From: Bacteroidota bacterium
Lineage (GTDB): Bacteria > Bacteroidota > Ignavibacteria > Ignavibacteriales > Melioribacteraceae
Assembly (NCBI GenBank): GCA_023381535.1
Contig: JAMCSN010000048.1
Location: 1 to 8,555, forward strand
Length of the DNA stretch: 8,555 bases
Direction: 5' to 3'
Made by a program: the position numbers and the translations under genes. The notes below the pieces were generated by a model that saw only the letters and a list, made by a program, of their open reading frames with translations, made no database searches and was not told where the DNA came from. Below, in pieces: positions 1-7,133 of this stretch (positions are counted from its first letter, which is position 1; each line of letters starts with the position of its first letter).

Positions 1-1123
1 CAAATTGGTCTTCTGCCGTGTAAGTTGCAAGTGCCGGATCGTACAAAGAGTAAGGAGAAGTTCTTCCGGAAATTCTAACCGTGCCTTTGTAAAGTCTCAC
101 TTTCACAAGTCCGGTTACATGCTCTTGAGTTTTATCTATGAATGCCTGCAGCGCTTCTCTTAACGGCGTGAACCAAAGACCATTGTAAATCAAATCGGAA
201 TATTCTTGAGCGATTTTTACTTTGTAATGCGCAACAGATTTTTCTAGAGTGATCCTTTCCAATTCTTTGTGCGCGAAATGTAGAATCGTTGCAGCCGGAG
301 CTTCGTAAACTTCTCTCGATTTTATTCCAACCAATCTGTTTTCAATCATATCAATTCTTCCGATACCGTTTCTTCCGCCGATTTCATTTAACAGTCGAAC
401 AAGAGAAACGCTGTCCATTTCTTTTCCGTTTACCGCAACGGGAATTCCTTTTTCAAATTCGATCATAACAAGTTCTGATTCATCATGTGCGTTTTCGGGT
501 GCAACTGTGTGGAGGTAAGCGTCAGCGGGCGGTTCAGCCATTGGATCTTCGAGCACACCGCATTCGATCGCTGTTCCCCAAATATTATCGTCTATCGAAT
601 AAGGATTATCTTTCGTTACCGAAACCGGAATGTTATGTTCTTTTGCGTAATCAATTTCTTCTTCACGACTTTTAAATTCCCAAGTTCTCAGCGGAGCGAG
701 ATTACTTAAATCGGGTGCGAGCGCACCAACCGAAACTTCAAAACGAACTTGATCGTTTCCTTTTCCCGTGCAGCCGTGCGCAACCATGTTCGCGCCTTCT
801 TTGCGCGCAATATCTACAAGAGTTTTTGCAAGCAAAGGTCTGCCGAGTGAACATGCCATTGGATATGCTTCTTCATACATAGCACCGGCCCGCAAGGCCG
901 GGAAAGCATACTCTTCCAAAAATTCTTTTGTGAGATCGATGATATATGATTTTGATGCGCCGGAGTTCAACGCTTTTTGTTCCAGCCCGACGAGCTCTTT
1001 GGATTGACCGAGATCGCCGGTGAACGTAATGATCTCCGCATCGTAATGATCTTTAAGCCACTTAACCATAACGGATGTATCCAATCCGCCTGAGTATGCA
1101 ACTACAATTTTATTTTTGCTCAT
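1..1123 (-). CDS. argG: Argininosuccinate synthase, 3' end cut by window edge
   Basis: Argininosuccinate synthase joins citrulline and aspartate with ATP, giving argininosuccinate, AMP and PPi; it is the penultimate cytoplasmic step of arginine synthesis. The reading frame is open from the ATG at 1123 to the left edge, giving about 374 residues of a family that is usually near 400, so only the C-terminal tail is missing. The N-terminal PP-loop ATP-pyrophosphatase motif SGGLDTS is at residues 11-17, and the family motif [10 protein letters not shown] is at 116-125, followed by VRFE. The start ATG overlaps the argR stop codon by one base (TAATG), with an AGGA about 9 nt upstream, so translation is probably coupled to argR. 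Expected regulation is through the ArgR-controlled argC promoter. Nothing in the visible part looks damaged. Confidence 0.97.
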   Translation of the reverse strand, partial: MSKNKIVVAYSGGLDTSVMVKWLKDHYDAEIITFTGDLGQSKELVGLEQKALNSGASKSYIIDLTKEFLEEYAFPALRAGAMYEEAYPMACSLGRPLLAKTLVDIARKEGANMVAHGCTGKGNDQVRFEVSVGALAPDLSNLAPLRTWEFKSREEEIDYAKEHNIPVSVTKDNPYSIDDNIWGTAIECGVLEDPMAEPPADAYLHTVAPENAHDESELVMIEFEKGIPVAVNGKEMDSVSLVRLLNEIGGRNGIGRIDMIENRLVGIKSREVYEAPAATILHFAHKELERITLEKSVAHYKVKIAQEYSDLIYNGLWFTPLREALQAFIDKTQEHVTGLVKVRLYKGTVRISGRTSPYSLYDPALATYTAEDQF

Positions 1124-1584
1124 TATTTAATTCCTAATATTGTTTTTATCTGTTCAATTGTTTTTTTGATTTTCTTTACCGATTGCGGCGCAACGAGAAT
1201 TGTATCGTCGCCGGCAATCGTTCCTAAAATTTCCGATGTTTCTTGACGATCAATAAATACAGCAACTCCTTGCGCGCGACCGGGAAATGTTTTTATGAAA
1301 ACAAGATTCTCATTGTACTTGATGGAAATTATTTCATCCGCTAAATGATATTTGAAAGTTGCTTCGTCGCCTGATGCGCCGATTTTGTAAGCGTATCCAT
1401 TTGGCGTTGGTATCCGCACAATTCCAAGTTCGTTCAGATCGCGCGATAAAGTTGCTTGAGTAACTTTCACCCCCTGCTGCTTCAAAACTTTTTGAAGCTG
1501 AGTTTGATTTGCGACTTCTTGAGTCGTAATCAAATTCTTAATTAAAGAATGTCTTTTTTGGATGTCTTCTAATTTCTTGCTCAT
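1123..1584 (-). CDS. argR: Arginine repressor ArgR/AhrC
   Basis: This is a complete 153-residue arginine-sensing transcription factor, the normal length for the ArgR/AhrC family. The N-terminal winged helix-turn-helix covers about residues 1-70; TQATLSRDL (42-50) is the recognition helix region with the conserved Ser-Arg pair. The C-terminal oligomerisation and arginine-binding domain covers about 80-153, with GTIAGDDTI at 121-129 carrying the paired aspartates that bind arginine in this family. The ATG at 1584 has a GAGGA Shine-Dalgarno 5 nt upstream, and the gene begins 12 nt after argB ends. It lies inside the operon whose promoter carries ARG-box-like palindromes, so it is predicted to be under negative autoregulation. 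The hexameric state and arginine response are family knowledge, not visible here. Confidence 0.96.
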   Translation of the reverse strand: MSKKLEDIQKRHSLIKNLITTQEVANQTQLQKVLKQQGVKVTQATLSRDLNELGIVRIPTPNGYAYKIGASGDEATFKYHLADEIISIKYNENLVFIKTFPGRAQGVAVFIDRQETSEILGTIAGDDTILVAPQSVKKIKKTIEQIKTILGIK

Positions 1585-1596
1585 GATTTCCTCGAT

Positions 1597-2442
1597 TTAT
1601 TCAGAGACAATTTCTGTTCCGATTCCTTCTTTGGTAAATATTTCAAGCAAGAGCGCGTGAGGAACTCTTCCGTCAATAATGTGAACTTTCTGAACGCCGG
1701 ACTCCAATGATGCCAACGCCGATTCAACTTTCGGTATCATACCGCCGCTGATGATTCCTTCTTTAATATAATTTTCTGCGGTGCTCTGAGTTAGATGAGA
1801 AATCAACGAGCCGTTCGCTTTTACTCCTTCGGTGTCGGTCATGTAAACTAGTTTTGCAGCATCAAGCGCCGCCGCAATTGGTCCAGCCGCTATGTCCGCA
1901 TTAACATTGTAAACTGTTCCTTCTTCATCAACTCCAATCGGCGCAATTACCGGCAGATAACCGTCTTTCAATAAATTTTTTATGAACGCGGCATTCACTT
2001 CCGTAACTTCGCCGACCAATCCGAGATCGTCATTATGTTTTTTTACTTTGATCAAATTTGCATCAATTCCGCTAACACCGACAGCTCTTCCGCCGTGAAT
2101 ATTTATTCTTCTCACTATATCTTTGTTGATCAATCCGCCCAAAACCATTTGAACGACATCGCGCATTTTTTCATCGGTGTATCGTTGCCCGTTTACAAAT
2201 TTCGTTTCTATCTCAAGTTTCTCCGCAAACGATGTAATTTCTTTTCCTCCGCCGTGAACAACGACAATTTCAATTCCGATTTTTCTAAGCAGCGTTACAT
2301 CTTGCGCGACCATTGATTTCAGCGCTTCATCCTGCATAACCGCGCCGCCGTATTTAATTACGAACGTCGCGCCTTCAAACTGTTGAATGTAAGGTAGCGC
2401 TTCAATCAGTACATCTTCTTTTCGAAAAATTGGATTCGTCAA
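1597..2442 (-). CDS. argB: Acetylglutamate kinase, TTG start
   Basis: Acetylglutamate kinase phosphorylates N-acetylglutamate, the second step of arginine synthesis and usually the feedback-controlled one when acetyl groups are recycled. The 281-residue amino acid kinase fold shows VIKYGGA with Lys30, the VVHGGGK loop (61-67), NVNADIAAG with Asp183 (179-187) and SGGMIPK with Lys238 (232-238), matching the catalytic lysines and aspartate of the family. About 25 residues precede the first beta strand, including a helix-like segment EALPYIQQF. Such an N-terminal helix is typical of the arginine-sensitive hexameric kinases, so arginine inhibition is inferred. The start is a TTG that overlaps the argJ stop (TTGA), preceded by a GGGAG 9 nt upstream. 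No ATG occurs in frame before the active-site region, so TTG is the best choice. Confidence 0.96.
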   Translation of the reverse strand: MTNPIFRKEDVLIEALPYIQQFEGATFVIKYGGAVMQDEALKSMVAQDVTLLRKIGIEIVVVHGGGKEITSFAEKLEIETKFVNGQRYTDEKMRDVVQMVLGGLINKDIVRRINIHGGRAVGVSGIDANLIKVKKHNDDLGLVGEVTEVNAAFIKNLLKDGYLPVIAPIGVDEEGTVYNVNADIAAGPIAAALDAAKLVYMTDTEGVKANGSLISHLTQSTAENYIKEGIISGGMIPKVESALASLESGVQKVHIIDGRVPHALLLEIFTKEGIGTEIVSE

Positions 2443-3659
2443 GTTCTGTAGCTCCCGTTTATCTTAACATAGTCTTCCGAAAAATCACATGTCCAATAAG
2501 TTGCGCTTCCGTTTCCGGCATGAAGTTTCAATACAATTTTAATTTCTTTCGACTTCAAAGTTTGGTTAGCTTCTGCAATTGGAAGCGTAACGGTATAATT
2601 CTGTTTCAAAATCGGTGTGCCGTTAATTTCTATTTCAAACTTGTCGGGATCGAATTCTATTCCGGAATAACCTACAGCTGCAAGAATTCTTCCCCAGTTT
2701 GCATCTTCTCCGTGAATTGCCGTTTTAACCAGCGGAGAAAGTGAAACCGATCTTGCTGCTTTAACTGCATCGTCATCATTCAGAGCGCCTTCAACCGTAA
2801 TCTCGATCAACTTAGTTGCGCCTTCGCCGTCTTTAATAATATCGATCGCTAATTTTTTTAGTAGCTCATAAAGTTGTTCTTCAAAAATTTCATACTCATG
2901 CGTATTCGGTTCGATTGAAATGCCGGATGCACCGTTGGCAAGAGCGATCACCATATCGTTCGTGCTCGTGTCGCCGTCAACTGTAATTCTGTTGAAAGTT
3001 TTATCAACGGTATTCTTCAATAGATTTTGAAAAACCTTTTTATCAATTGCAGCGTCGGTTGTAATAAATCCAAGCATTGTTGCCATGTTAGGATGAATCA
3101 TTCCCGATCCTTTTGCAATTCCGCCGATGTTTACTTCAACTCCATTAACAAGAAAACTTGTCGAGTAAGATTTTGAAAACGTGTCGGTTGTCATTATTGC
3201 TTCTGCCGCGCTGAGATATTCACTTTCATCGAGCTGCAATGCAACATTGCGGATACCGGAAATAATTTTCTCCATTGGAAGTGTTTCGCCAATTACACCT
3301 GTTGACGAAACGAAAATTTCTTCCGGATTCGCACCGAGCACCGATGCCGTTTCACTTGCCATAATTACCGCATCTGTGTATCCTTGATCGCCAGTACATG
3401 CGTTGGCATTGCCGCTGTTAACTATAATTGCTTTGAACGCAGCGCTTTCTTCCAAATGTTTTTTGCAGACAAGCACCGGCGCCGCCTGAACTTTGTTAAG
3501 CGTAAAAACCGCCGCTGCCGTTGCGGGGTAATCGGAAACTATCAGCGCAAGATCCTTTCTTGATTTTTTAATACCGCAATGAATACCCGCAGCTTTAAAA
3601 CCTTTTGGCGCCGTGATGCCGGCGTTTATTTTATCTGCAACGACTTTTTCTTGTTGCAT
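2439..3659 (-). CDS. argJ: Glutamate N-acetyltransferase / ornithine acetyltransferase
   Basis: ArgJ moves the acetyl group from N-acetylornithine to glutamate, releasing ornithine and regenerating acetylglutamate; some members also use acetyl-CoA for the first step. The 406 residues match the full family length and the C-terminus has the usual DYVKINGSYRT ending. Visible motifs are NSGNANACTG (81-90), SSTGVIGE (118-125), TTDT (157-160) and the autocleavage site PNMATMLGF (190-198), where Thr194 would become the N-terminal nucleophile of the beta chain. The ATG at 3659 lies inside the end of argC (34 nt overlap) and has an AAGGA about 9 nt upstream. Whether it is mono- or bifunctional cannot be decided without knowing if a separate acetylglutamate synthase exists. 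Confidence 0.97.
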   Translation of the reverse strand: MQQEKVVADKINAGITAPKGFKAAGIHCGIKKSRKDLALIVSDYPATAAAVFTLNKVQAAPVLVCKKHLEESAAFKAIIVNSGNANACTGDQGYTDAVIMASETASVLGANPEEIFVSSTGVIGETLPMEKIISGIRNVALQLDESEYLSAAEAIMTTDTFSKSYSTSFLVNGVEVNIGGIAKGSGMIHPNMATMLGFITTDAAIDKKVFQNLLKNTVDKTFNRITVDGDTSTNDMVIALANGASGISIEPNTHEYEIFEEQLYELLKKLAIDIIKDGEGATKLIEITVEGALNDDDAVKAARSVSLSPLVKTAIHGEDANWGRILAAVGYSGIEFDPDKFEIEINGTPILKQNYTVTLPIAEANQTLKSKEIKIVLKLHAGNGSATYWTCDFSEDYVKINGSYRT

Positions 3660-4672
3660 TTTAGTAGTCCTTCTGTTTGTTGAAATCCGAACATTATGTT
3701 CATGTTTTGAATCGCTTGGCCTGCCGCGCCTTTCACCAAATTATCAATTGCCGAAAAGATCACGAGCGTATTGTTGTCTAATAATTTAAAACTGATATCG
3801 CAAAAGTTTGTATTGAGCACATCTTTTATTTCCGGAACCGCCGGCGCAATTAATCGTATAAACGATTTGTCGCTGTAACTTGATTGATACGCATCGTTAA
3901 TTTCTGTTTCTGTAACTCCCGATTTAACCTTAGCGTGAATGGTTGTATAAATTCCGCGTGTTATCGGCAATAAGTGAGGCACAAAAGAAAAATCCGACTT
4001 AACACCACCAAACTTTTCGAGATACTGTTTTATTTCAGGAATGTGCTGATGATTACCGACCTTATATGCGCGAACGCTTTCGTTTATTTCGCTGAAAATC
4101 ATGTTTGACGTTACCGACTTGCCCGCGCCGCTTGTGCCGCTGTACGAAACTATGCTGATCAATTCATCTTCAAGCAACCCATTTTTCAATAACGGAATCA
4201 GCGGTAATTGAACGCTTGTCGGATAGCAACCGGGATTTGAAACCAGCGAAGCATTCTGAATTTCGTTTTCATTCCATTCGCTCAATCCATATACTGCTTT
4301 CTTTAAAAGTTCCGGTGCTAAATGATCGTGCTTGTAATATTTTTTGTACTCGCTGATGACGTTCAGTCTGAAATCACCGCCGAGATCAATTATCTTCACA
4401 CCGGTTTTGTAAGCTTCGGCAATTATGTCCATTGATTGTCCGGATGGTAATGCAACGAACAAAACGTCAACATCTTCAAGTTCGGGAACGCTGAACTGCT
4501 GAATCTCAAGTGAAATCATTCCACGCAATGCCGGATGAACTTCTTCGATAAAATTTCCCACCGTTGAGTTTCCGAATAATTTGGTAATCGTCACTTCCGA
4601 GTGATTGAGAAGAAGCTTCACTAGCTCCAATCCCGAATATCCCGCCGCTCCGACTATGCCCGCATTTATCAT
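3626..4672 (-). CDS. argC: N-acetyl-gamma-glutamyl-phosphate reductase
   Basis: ArgC reduces N-acetylglutamyl phosphate to the semialdehyde with NADPH. From the ATG at 4672 the product is 348 residues, the usual length. The Rossmann motif GAAGYSG lies at residues 8-14, the catalytic cysteine is Cys149 in SNPGCYPTS, and the catalytic histidine region is GNHQHIPEI (206-214). Two in-frame ATGs lie further upstream, at 4684 and 4711. The one at 4711 lies upstream of the predicted -10 box, so it cannot be on the main transcript, and MINAGIVGAAGYSG is the normal family N-terminus. No convincing Shine-Dalgarno precedes any of the three. This is the first gene of the arg operon, directly downstream of the predicted ArgR operator. 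The C-terminal 34 nt overlap argJ. Confidence 0.95.
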   Translation of the reverse strand: MINAGIVGAAGYSGLELVKLLLNHSEVTITKLFGNSTVGNFIEEVHPALRGMISLEIQQFSVPELEDVDVLFVALPSGQSMDIIAEAYKTGVKIIDLGGDFRLNVISEYKKYYKHDHLAPELLKKAVYGLSEWNENEIQNASLVSNPGCYPTSVQLPLIPLLKNGLLEDELISIVSYSGTSGAGKSVTSNMIFSEINESVRAYKVGNHQHIPEIKQYLEKFGGVKSDFSFVPHLLPITRGIYTTIHAKVKSGVTETEINDAYQSSYSDKSFIRLIAPAVPEIKDVLNTNFCDISFKLLDNNTLVIFSAIDNLVKGAAGQAIQNMNIMFGFQQTEGLLKCNKKKSLQIK

Positions 4673-4694
4673 TTTACAACACATTCTTAATTTT

Positions 4695-4712
4695 GGGGAA
4701 TAATTATACATT
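4695..4712. promoter_or_regulatory. ARG-box-like operator half of a tandem pair (promoter -10 side)
   Basis: This 18 bp site is centred on the palindromic core ATAATTAT (4700-4707), with imperfect flanks (GA on the left, AC on the right). It covers the -10 box. Together with the site at 4715-4732 it forms two boxes with only 2 bp between them, the arrangement known for ArgR operators, where one hexamer contacts two adjacent boxes. The match is to the general ArgR box style (an AT-rich 8 bp core flanked by inverted bases), not to a consensus from this organism. Confidence 0.65.
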
Positions 4713-4731
4713 ATTGCGCATAATTATGCAA
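4703..4731 (-). promoter_or_regulatory. Predicted sigma70-type promoter of the arg operon
   Basis: On the minus strand a perfect TATAAT (4708-4703) is preceded, after exactly 17 bp, by TTGCAT (4731-4726), which matches TTGACA at its first three bases. The predicted transcription start, about 7 nt after the -10, falls near 4696, leaving a leader of about 25 nt before the argC ATG at 4672. Both elements are embedded in ARG-box-like palindromes. The call is from motif reading only. Confidence 0.7.
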
Positions 4732-4732
4732 A
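4715..4732. promoter_or_regulatory. ARG-box-like operator half of a tandem pair (promoter -35 side)
   Basis: This site contains the perfect 12 bp palindrome GCATAATTATGC (4718-4729) and covers the -35 element of the argC promoter. Its centre is 20 bp, about two helical turns, from the centre of the box at 4695-4712. ArgR bound here would block RNA polymerase. ArgR is encoded four genes downstream in the same operon, so this would close a feedback loop. Confidence 0.7.
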
Positions 4733-4761
4733 CATATTTTTACCCTCTGGGGTTCAAATAT

Positions 4762-4777
4762 TTTGCCCTTTGGCAAA
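4762..4777. other. Small perfect inverted repeat upstream of the argC promoter
   Basis: TTTGCC and GGCAAA form a 6 bp stem around the 4-base loop CTTT. Read on the minus strand the stem is followed by AUAUUUG, only a poor U-tract, so it could be a weak terminator for the upstream DUF486 gene or a protein binding site 31 bp above the argC -35 element. Neither can be chosen from sequence alone. A second small repeat, ACCGG (4872-4876) with CCGGT (4886-4890), lies 7 nt after the DUF486 stop and also lacks a U-tract on that strand. The rest of 4740-4896 shows no gene. Confidence 0.3.
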
Positions 4778-4896
4778 GAAGGAATGACTGGGGGAAATAC
4801 GGATAACCTCAGAATTTTTGCCGATTTTGTCGCAACTTAAAAGTAAGACTCCTTGCGGAATTCTACGTTGTACCGGACGGGTTTGCCGGTTGTTTT

Positions 4897-5254
4897 CTAC
4901 GATCTAAATATGAAGTAAACGGCTCCAAGCAAACATAACCCCGCCCAAAGATAATCGAGTTTGAGCGGTTGACGCATATAAACGATTGCAAACGGAACAA
5001 ATATGGAAAGCGTAATTACTTCCTGCAAAATTTTTAGCTGCGAAAGACTGAGCTCTGTGTAACCAATTCTGTTTGCCGGAACTTGAATCATATATTCGAA
5101 AAAAGCTATCCCCCAGCTGATCACTGCGGCGATATACCATTTTCTATCGGATAAATTTTTTAAGTGACTATACCAGGCAAAAGTCATGAACAGGTTAGAT
5201 AAGCATGAATGATGAGAGGACAATTACCGGCAAATTTGTAATGTAATTTATCAT
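4897..5254 (-). pseudogene. DUF486 (DMT-like) small membrane protein, frameshifted near the 5' end
   Basis: The main frame encodes the family hallmark SNLFMTFAWYSHLK, then a helix WYIAAVISWGIAFFEYMI, the motif QVPANRIGY, and two more helices ending VYFIFRS at the stop (4897-4899). This matches the DUF486 family of roughly 110-120-residue, four-helix proteins of unknown function related to the drug/metabolite transporter superfamily. The expected first helix is in another frame. From the ATG at 5254 it reads MINYITNLPVIVLSSFMLI and hits TAA at 5197-5195, while the SNLFM frame takes over at about 5199. One extra base (for example A5200) or two missing bases would restore a product near 118 residues. 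Translation of the remaining frame could begin at TTG 5223 or ATG 5187, but would lack a proper first helix. It is either a recent pseudogene or a base-calling error; the rest of the protein looks well conserved. Confidence 0.75.
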
Positions 5255-5366
5255 AAAGTGTTCTTTGACAAATTTGAAATTTATCGGCGGTAAAAATAAG
5301 AAGAATGGGAAAAGATTCACGGTCTGTTTCGAATTTTTTTCACCAGCATAAAACTATTTCGATCTA

Positions 5367-5582
5367 TTATTTGTTAATTGCGTCGGCAACATGTTCCAAA
5401 ATATCACCCGGCTGACAATCGAGAACTTTGCATATTGCATCTAGCGTTGAAAAACGAATTGCTTTGGCTTTCTCCGTTTTGAGTACGGAAAGGTTCGCCA
5501 TCGTTATGTTTACTTTTTCCGCGAGTTCTGTGAGAGACATTTTTCTTTTCGCCATCATTACGTCTAGGTTTACTCGTATCAT
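5367..5582 (-). CDS. Small Cro/CI-type HTH regulator of a DUF2975-HTH pair
   Basis: This 71-residue protein is almost entirely one helix-turn-helix domain of the Cro/CI (YozG-like, HTH_26) type. MSLTELAEKVNITMANLSVL (15-34) holds the two DNA-binding helices, and the segment RFSTLDAICKVLDCQPGDIL (43-62) is the typical second half of the fold. No sensor domain is present. The ATG at 5582 is preferred because a GAGGA lies just upstream and overlaps the stop of the DUF2975 gene; a possible TTG at 5606 would lie inside that gene. The start comes 8 nt after the DUF2975 stop, so the two are translated together. Proteins of this type are commonly paired with DUF2975 membrane proteins. That it regulates its own operon is inference. 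Confidence 0.88.
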   Translation of the reverse strand: MIRVNLDVMMAKRKMSLTELAEKVNITMANLSVLKTEKAKAIRFSTLDAICKVLDCQPGDILEHVADAINK

Positions 5583-5585
5583 TTT

Positions 5586-5591
5586 GTCCTC
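5586..5591 (-). promoter_or_regulatory. Ribosome binding site that fixes the HTH start
   Basis: GAGGAC on the minus strand lies 3-4 nt before the ATG at 5582 and overlaps the TGA of the DUF2975 gene. It favours ATG 5582 over the upstream TTG 5606, and suggests that ribosomes finishing DUF2975 re-initiate here. Confidence 0.6.
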
Positions 5592-6225
5592 ACACGGTAA
5601 GATCAATTTCTTCTTTAATCTTTACTCCTTCCGTAAAGACATTCGCAAAAAGAATAAAAAAGATTGAGAGTAATAGATATTGAGAAAAGAATAGATTTTC
5701 CCAACCAATGAACCAGTTCTGACTTTTTACTATCAGCCCGTTTTGTACCATGGTGTTGGCTAAATTCGAAACGATAATCTTTTTCAGAAATTCTACAATT
5801 ATCGGGACCAGAATGCAAAGGAATGCTAATTGATACATTATTCTCTTATTTGTTGGTATAAAATAATTTCCTTCATGAATATTCTTAAATACTTTCCTTA
5901 GAAGAAAAATACCTAATGTGATCGAGCTGAATACAAGAATTGGAATGGTTGCCGCAAGAATCATATTTGCTTTAGAGGTGCTTATAATTGCCAAATCCCC
6001 ATAAAGCCTTGAGATAAATTGGTTGTGAACTACTTCGCTTACCTCTTTTGAGGCAAATTCCAATTCGACTTTTATCCCCGACCAAACTACCACAGAAGAA
6101 CCTGTTACTAGATAAACTACCATGAAAAACAAACTCAACAATGTTGACGCAACCGCAATTCCGTAAACAAAGCTTAACATACTGTATATGCTAAACGTAA
6201 AGTTGCTTTTAATTTTACCAAACAT
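5590..6225 (-). CDS. DUF2975 family four-helix membrane protein
   Basis: This 211-residue integral membrane protein has four predicted transmembrane segments at about 16-40, 86-109, 129-147 and 179-197, with a longer polar region between the first two (about 45-85). The layout and the ending FANVFTEGVKIKEEIDLTV are characteristic of DUF2975 proteins, whose last helix is followed by a GVxLKEExDLTV-like tail. The function of the family is unknown. It is regularly encoded next to a small Cro/CI-type HTH gene, as here. The ATG at 6225 has an AGGAG 5 nt upstream, one of the clearest ribosome binding sites in the window. It is the first gene of a two-gene operon. A role in sensing a membrane or envelope condition for the HTH partner is only a guess. 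Confidence 0.85.
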   Translation of the reverse strand: MFGKIKSNFTFSIYSMLSFVYGIAVASTLLSLFFMVVYLVTGSSVVVWSGIKVELEFASKEVSEVVHNQFISRLYGDLAIISTSKANMILAATIPILVFSSITLGIFLLRKVFKNIHEGNYFIPTNKRIMYQLAFLCILVPIIVEFLKKIIVSNLANTMVQNGLIVKSQNWFIGWENLFFSQYLLLSIFFILFANVFTEGVKIKEEIDLTV

Positions 6226-6257
6226 AACTACTCCTATTTATTTAGAAGAAGTTCCAA

Positions 6258-6276
6258 CTGGAAAGATGTATTCCAG
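6258..6276. promoter_or_regulatory. Inverted repeat in the leader of the DUF2975-HTH operon
   Basis: CTGGAA (6258-6263) and TTCCAG (6271-6276) are a perfect 6 bp inverted repeat with a 7-base loop, 33 bp upstream of the DUF2975 start. It could be an operator for the HTH protein encoded by the operon or an RNA hairpin in the leader. The rest of the 6226-6359 gap shows no gene and no convincing promoter or terminator. Confidence 0.35.
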
Positions 6277-6359
6277 ATAAAGGTATTGTAGTAAATATCT
6301 TTTTTGTAAGATAGGCACATTATGAAGAATCATCCTGGCGGCTCATGCATGGAATTACT

Positions 6360-7133
6360 TCATTGCCTTTTTCTTGCAAAGATAGTAATTGCCAACCAAA
6401 TAAATAACAGATTTAGCAAAAAGATTGGTATAGGCAGAACACTAAAAGAAAAATCGCCTAGTGATGCCTGAATTGCTTCACCATTTAAATAAGATAGTGG
6501 AAATAATGCTGTGAATATTTTGCTTATAATCTTTTCATCCCCCAGCATATTTATAAACATCTTTCCAAACAGCAACGGAATTATCAGAATAATGCTTGCC
6601 GTGAATCCATCGAACAATTGAGTAACCAATGCGGAAAGAGAAACTATATAAAAAACACTTAGCAGCAAGTACAAAGCAGCTATACTTAGTTTGGTATATA
6701 AAAATAGATTATACTTAATAGCGAAAAAGACAATCGTGATTACCAATAATGACGAGAGAGAGATAATCAAAAAAAGAGAGAGACCCCAAAATGATGATAA
6801 CAAAAGATCTTTTTTGTTCTGCAGTTTAGGCAAAATTATTTCCAGAATGGAATCGTTAATAAATTCATAAAAAAATCTGGTCGATATTAATATGGCTAGA
6901 AAACTAATTATAAAGCATAGCATATTAAGGGTATTGCTTGCGATTTCTTTAATTAAAAAGGGTTCGTCAAATGTGAACCCCCAGATATTAATTTCTACAA
7001 TCTGGTTTTCGTTAAATATTATACCGGCAGAAAATATAATAGCCACAATTACAAGTTCAATCAAAAAGACTACTGCAACAATTGGTTGTTTCAGCAAAGT
7101 TTGAACTGTAAATTTTACTATTGGTAAATTCAT
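6360..7133 (-). CDS. ABC-2-type transporter permease
   Basis: This 257-residue hydrophobic protein has six predicted transmembrane helices, at about 17-40, 66-86, 112-138, 146-170, 177-195 and 231-253. It has the N-terminal cytoplasmic start, large second loop region and C-terminal basic tail (ARKRQ) usual for ABC-2 permeases that export drugs, peptides or polysaccharides, or act in NosY/NatB-like systems. Its ATG follows the TAG of the ATPase gene without any gap, with GAAGGA about 8 nt upstream, so the two are co-translated. The sequence is not close enough to any subfamily I recognise to name a substrate. The cluster is clearly richer in A+T than the arg operon. Confidence 0.82.
   Translation of the reverse strand: MNLPIVKFTVQTLLKQPIVAVVFLIELVIVAIIFSAGIIFNENQIVEINIWGFTFDEPFLIKEIASNTLNMLCFIISFLAILISTRFFYEFINDSILEIILPKLQNKKDLLLSSFWGLSLFLIISLSSLLVITIVFFAIKYNLFLYTKLSIAALYLLLSVFYIVSLSALVTQLFDGFTASIILIIPLLFGKMFINMLGDEKIISKIFTALFPLSYLNGEAIQASLGDFSFSVLPIPIFLLNLLFIWLAITIFARKRQ

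Noticed and set aside
485..1007. Plus-strand open frames of 62-79 codons
   Set aside because: They lie fully antisense to argG, whose protein motifs are clear; no ribosome binding site or family resemblance.
2035..2744. Plus-strand open frames of 93 and 104 codons
   Set aside because: Antisense shadows of argB and argJ, with compositions unlike real proteins.
4673..4711. Longer argC start at ATG 4711 or 4684
   Set aside because: ATG 4711 lies upstream of the predicted -10 box and ATG 4684 would leave a leader of only about 12 nt; family N-termini begin at MINAGIVGAAGYSG.
4872..4890. ACCGG/CCGGT hairpin after the DUF486 stop as a rho-independent terminator
   Set aside because: The stem is only 5 bp with a 9-base loop and no U-tract follows on the minus strand; the T-rich side faces the strand that carries no gene.
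4904..5140. A second 78-codon frame on the minus strand
   Set aside because: It overlaps the DUF486 gene in another frame, has no family motif, and DUF486 is clearly recognisable.
5615..5818. Minus-strand frame of 67 codons inside the DUF2975 gene
   Set aside because: Alternative-frame shadow; the DUF2975 frame has four helices and the family C-terminal tail.
6344..6351. CATGCATG palindrome near the end of the permease gene
   Set aside because: An 8 bp palindrome of this kind is expected by chance and has no supporting context.
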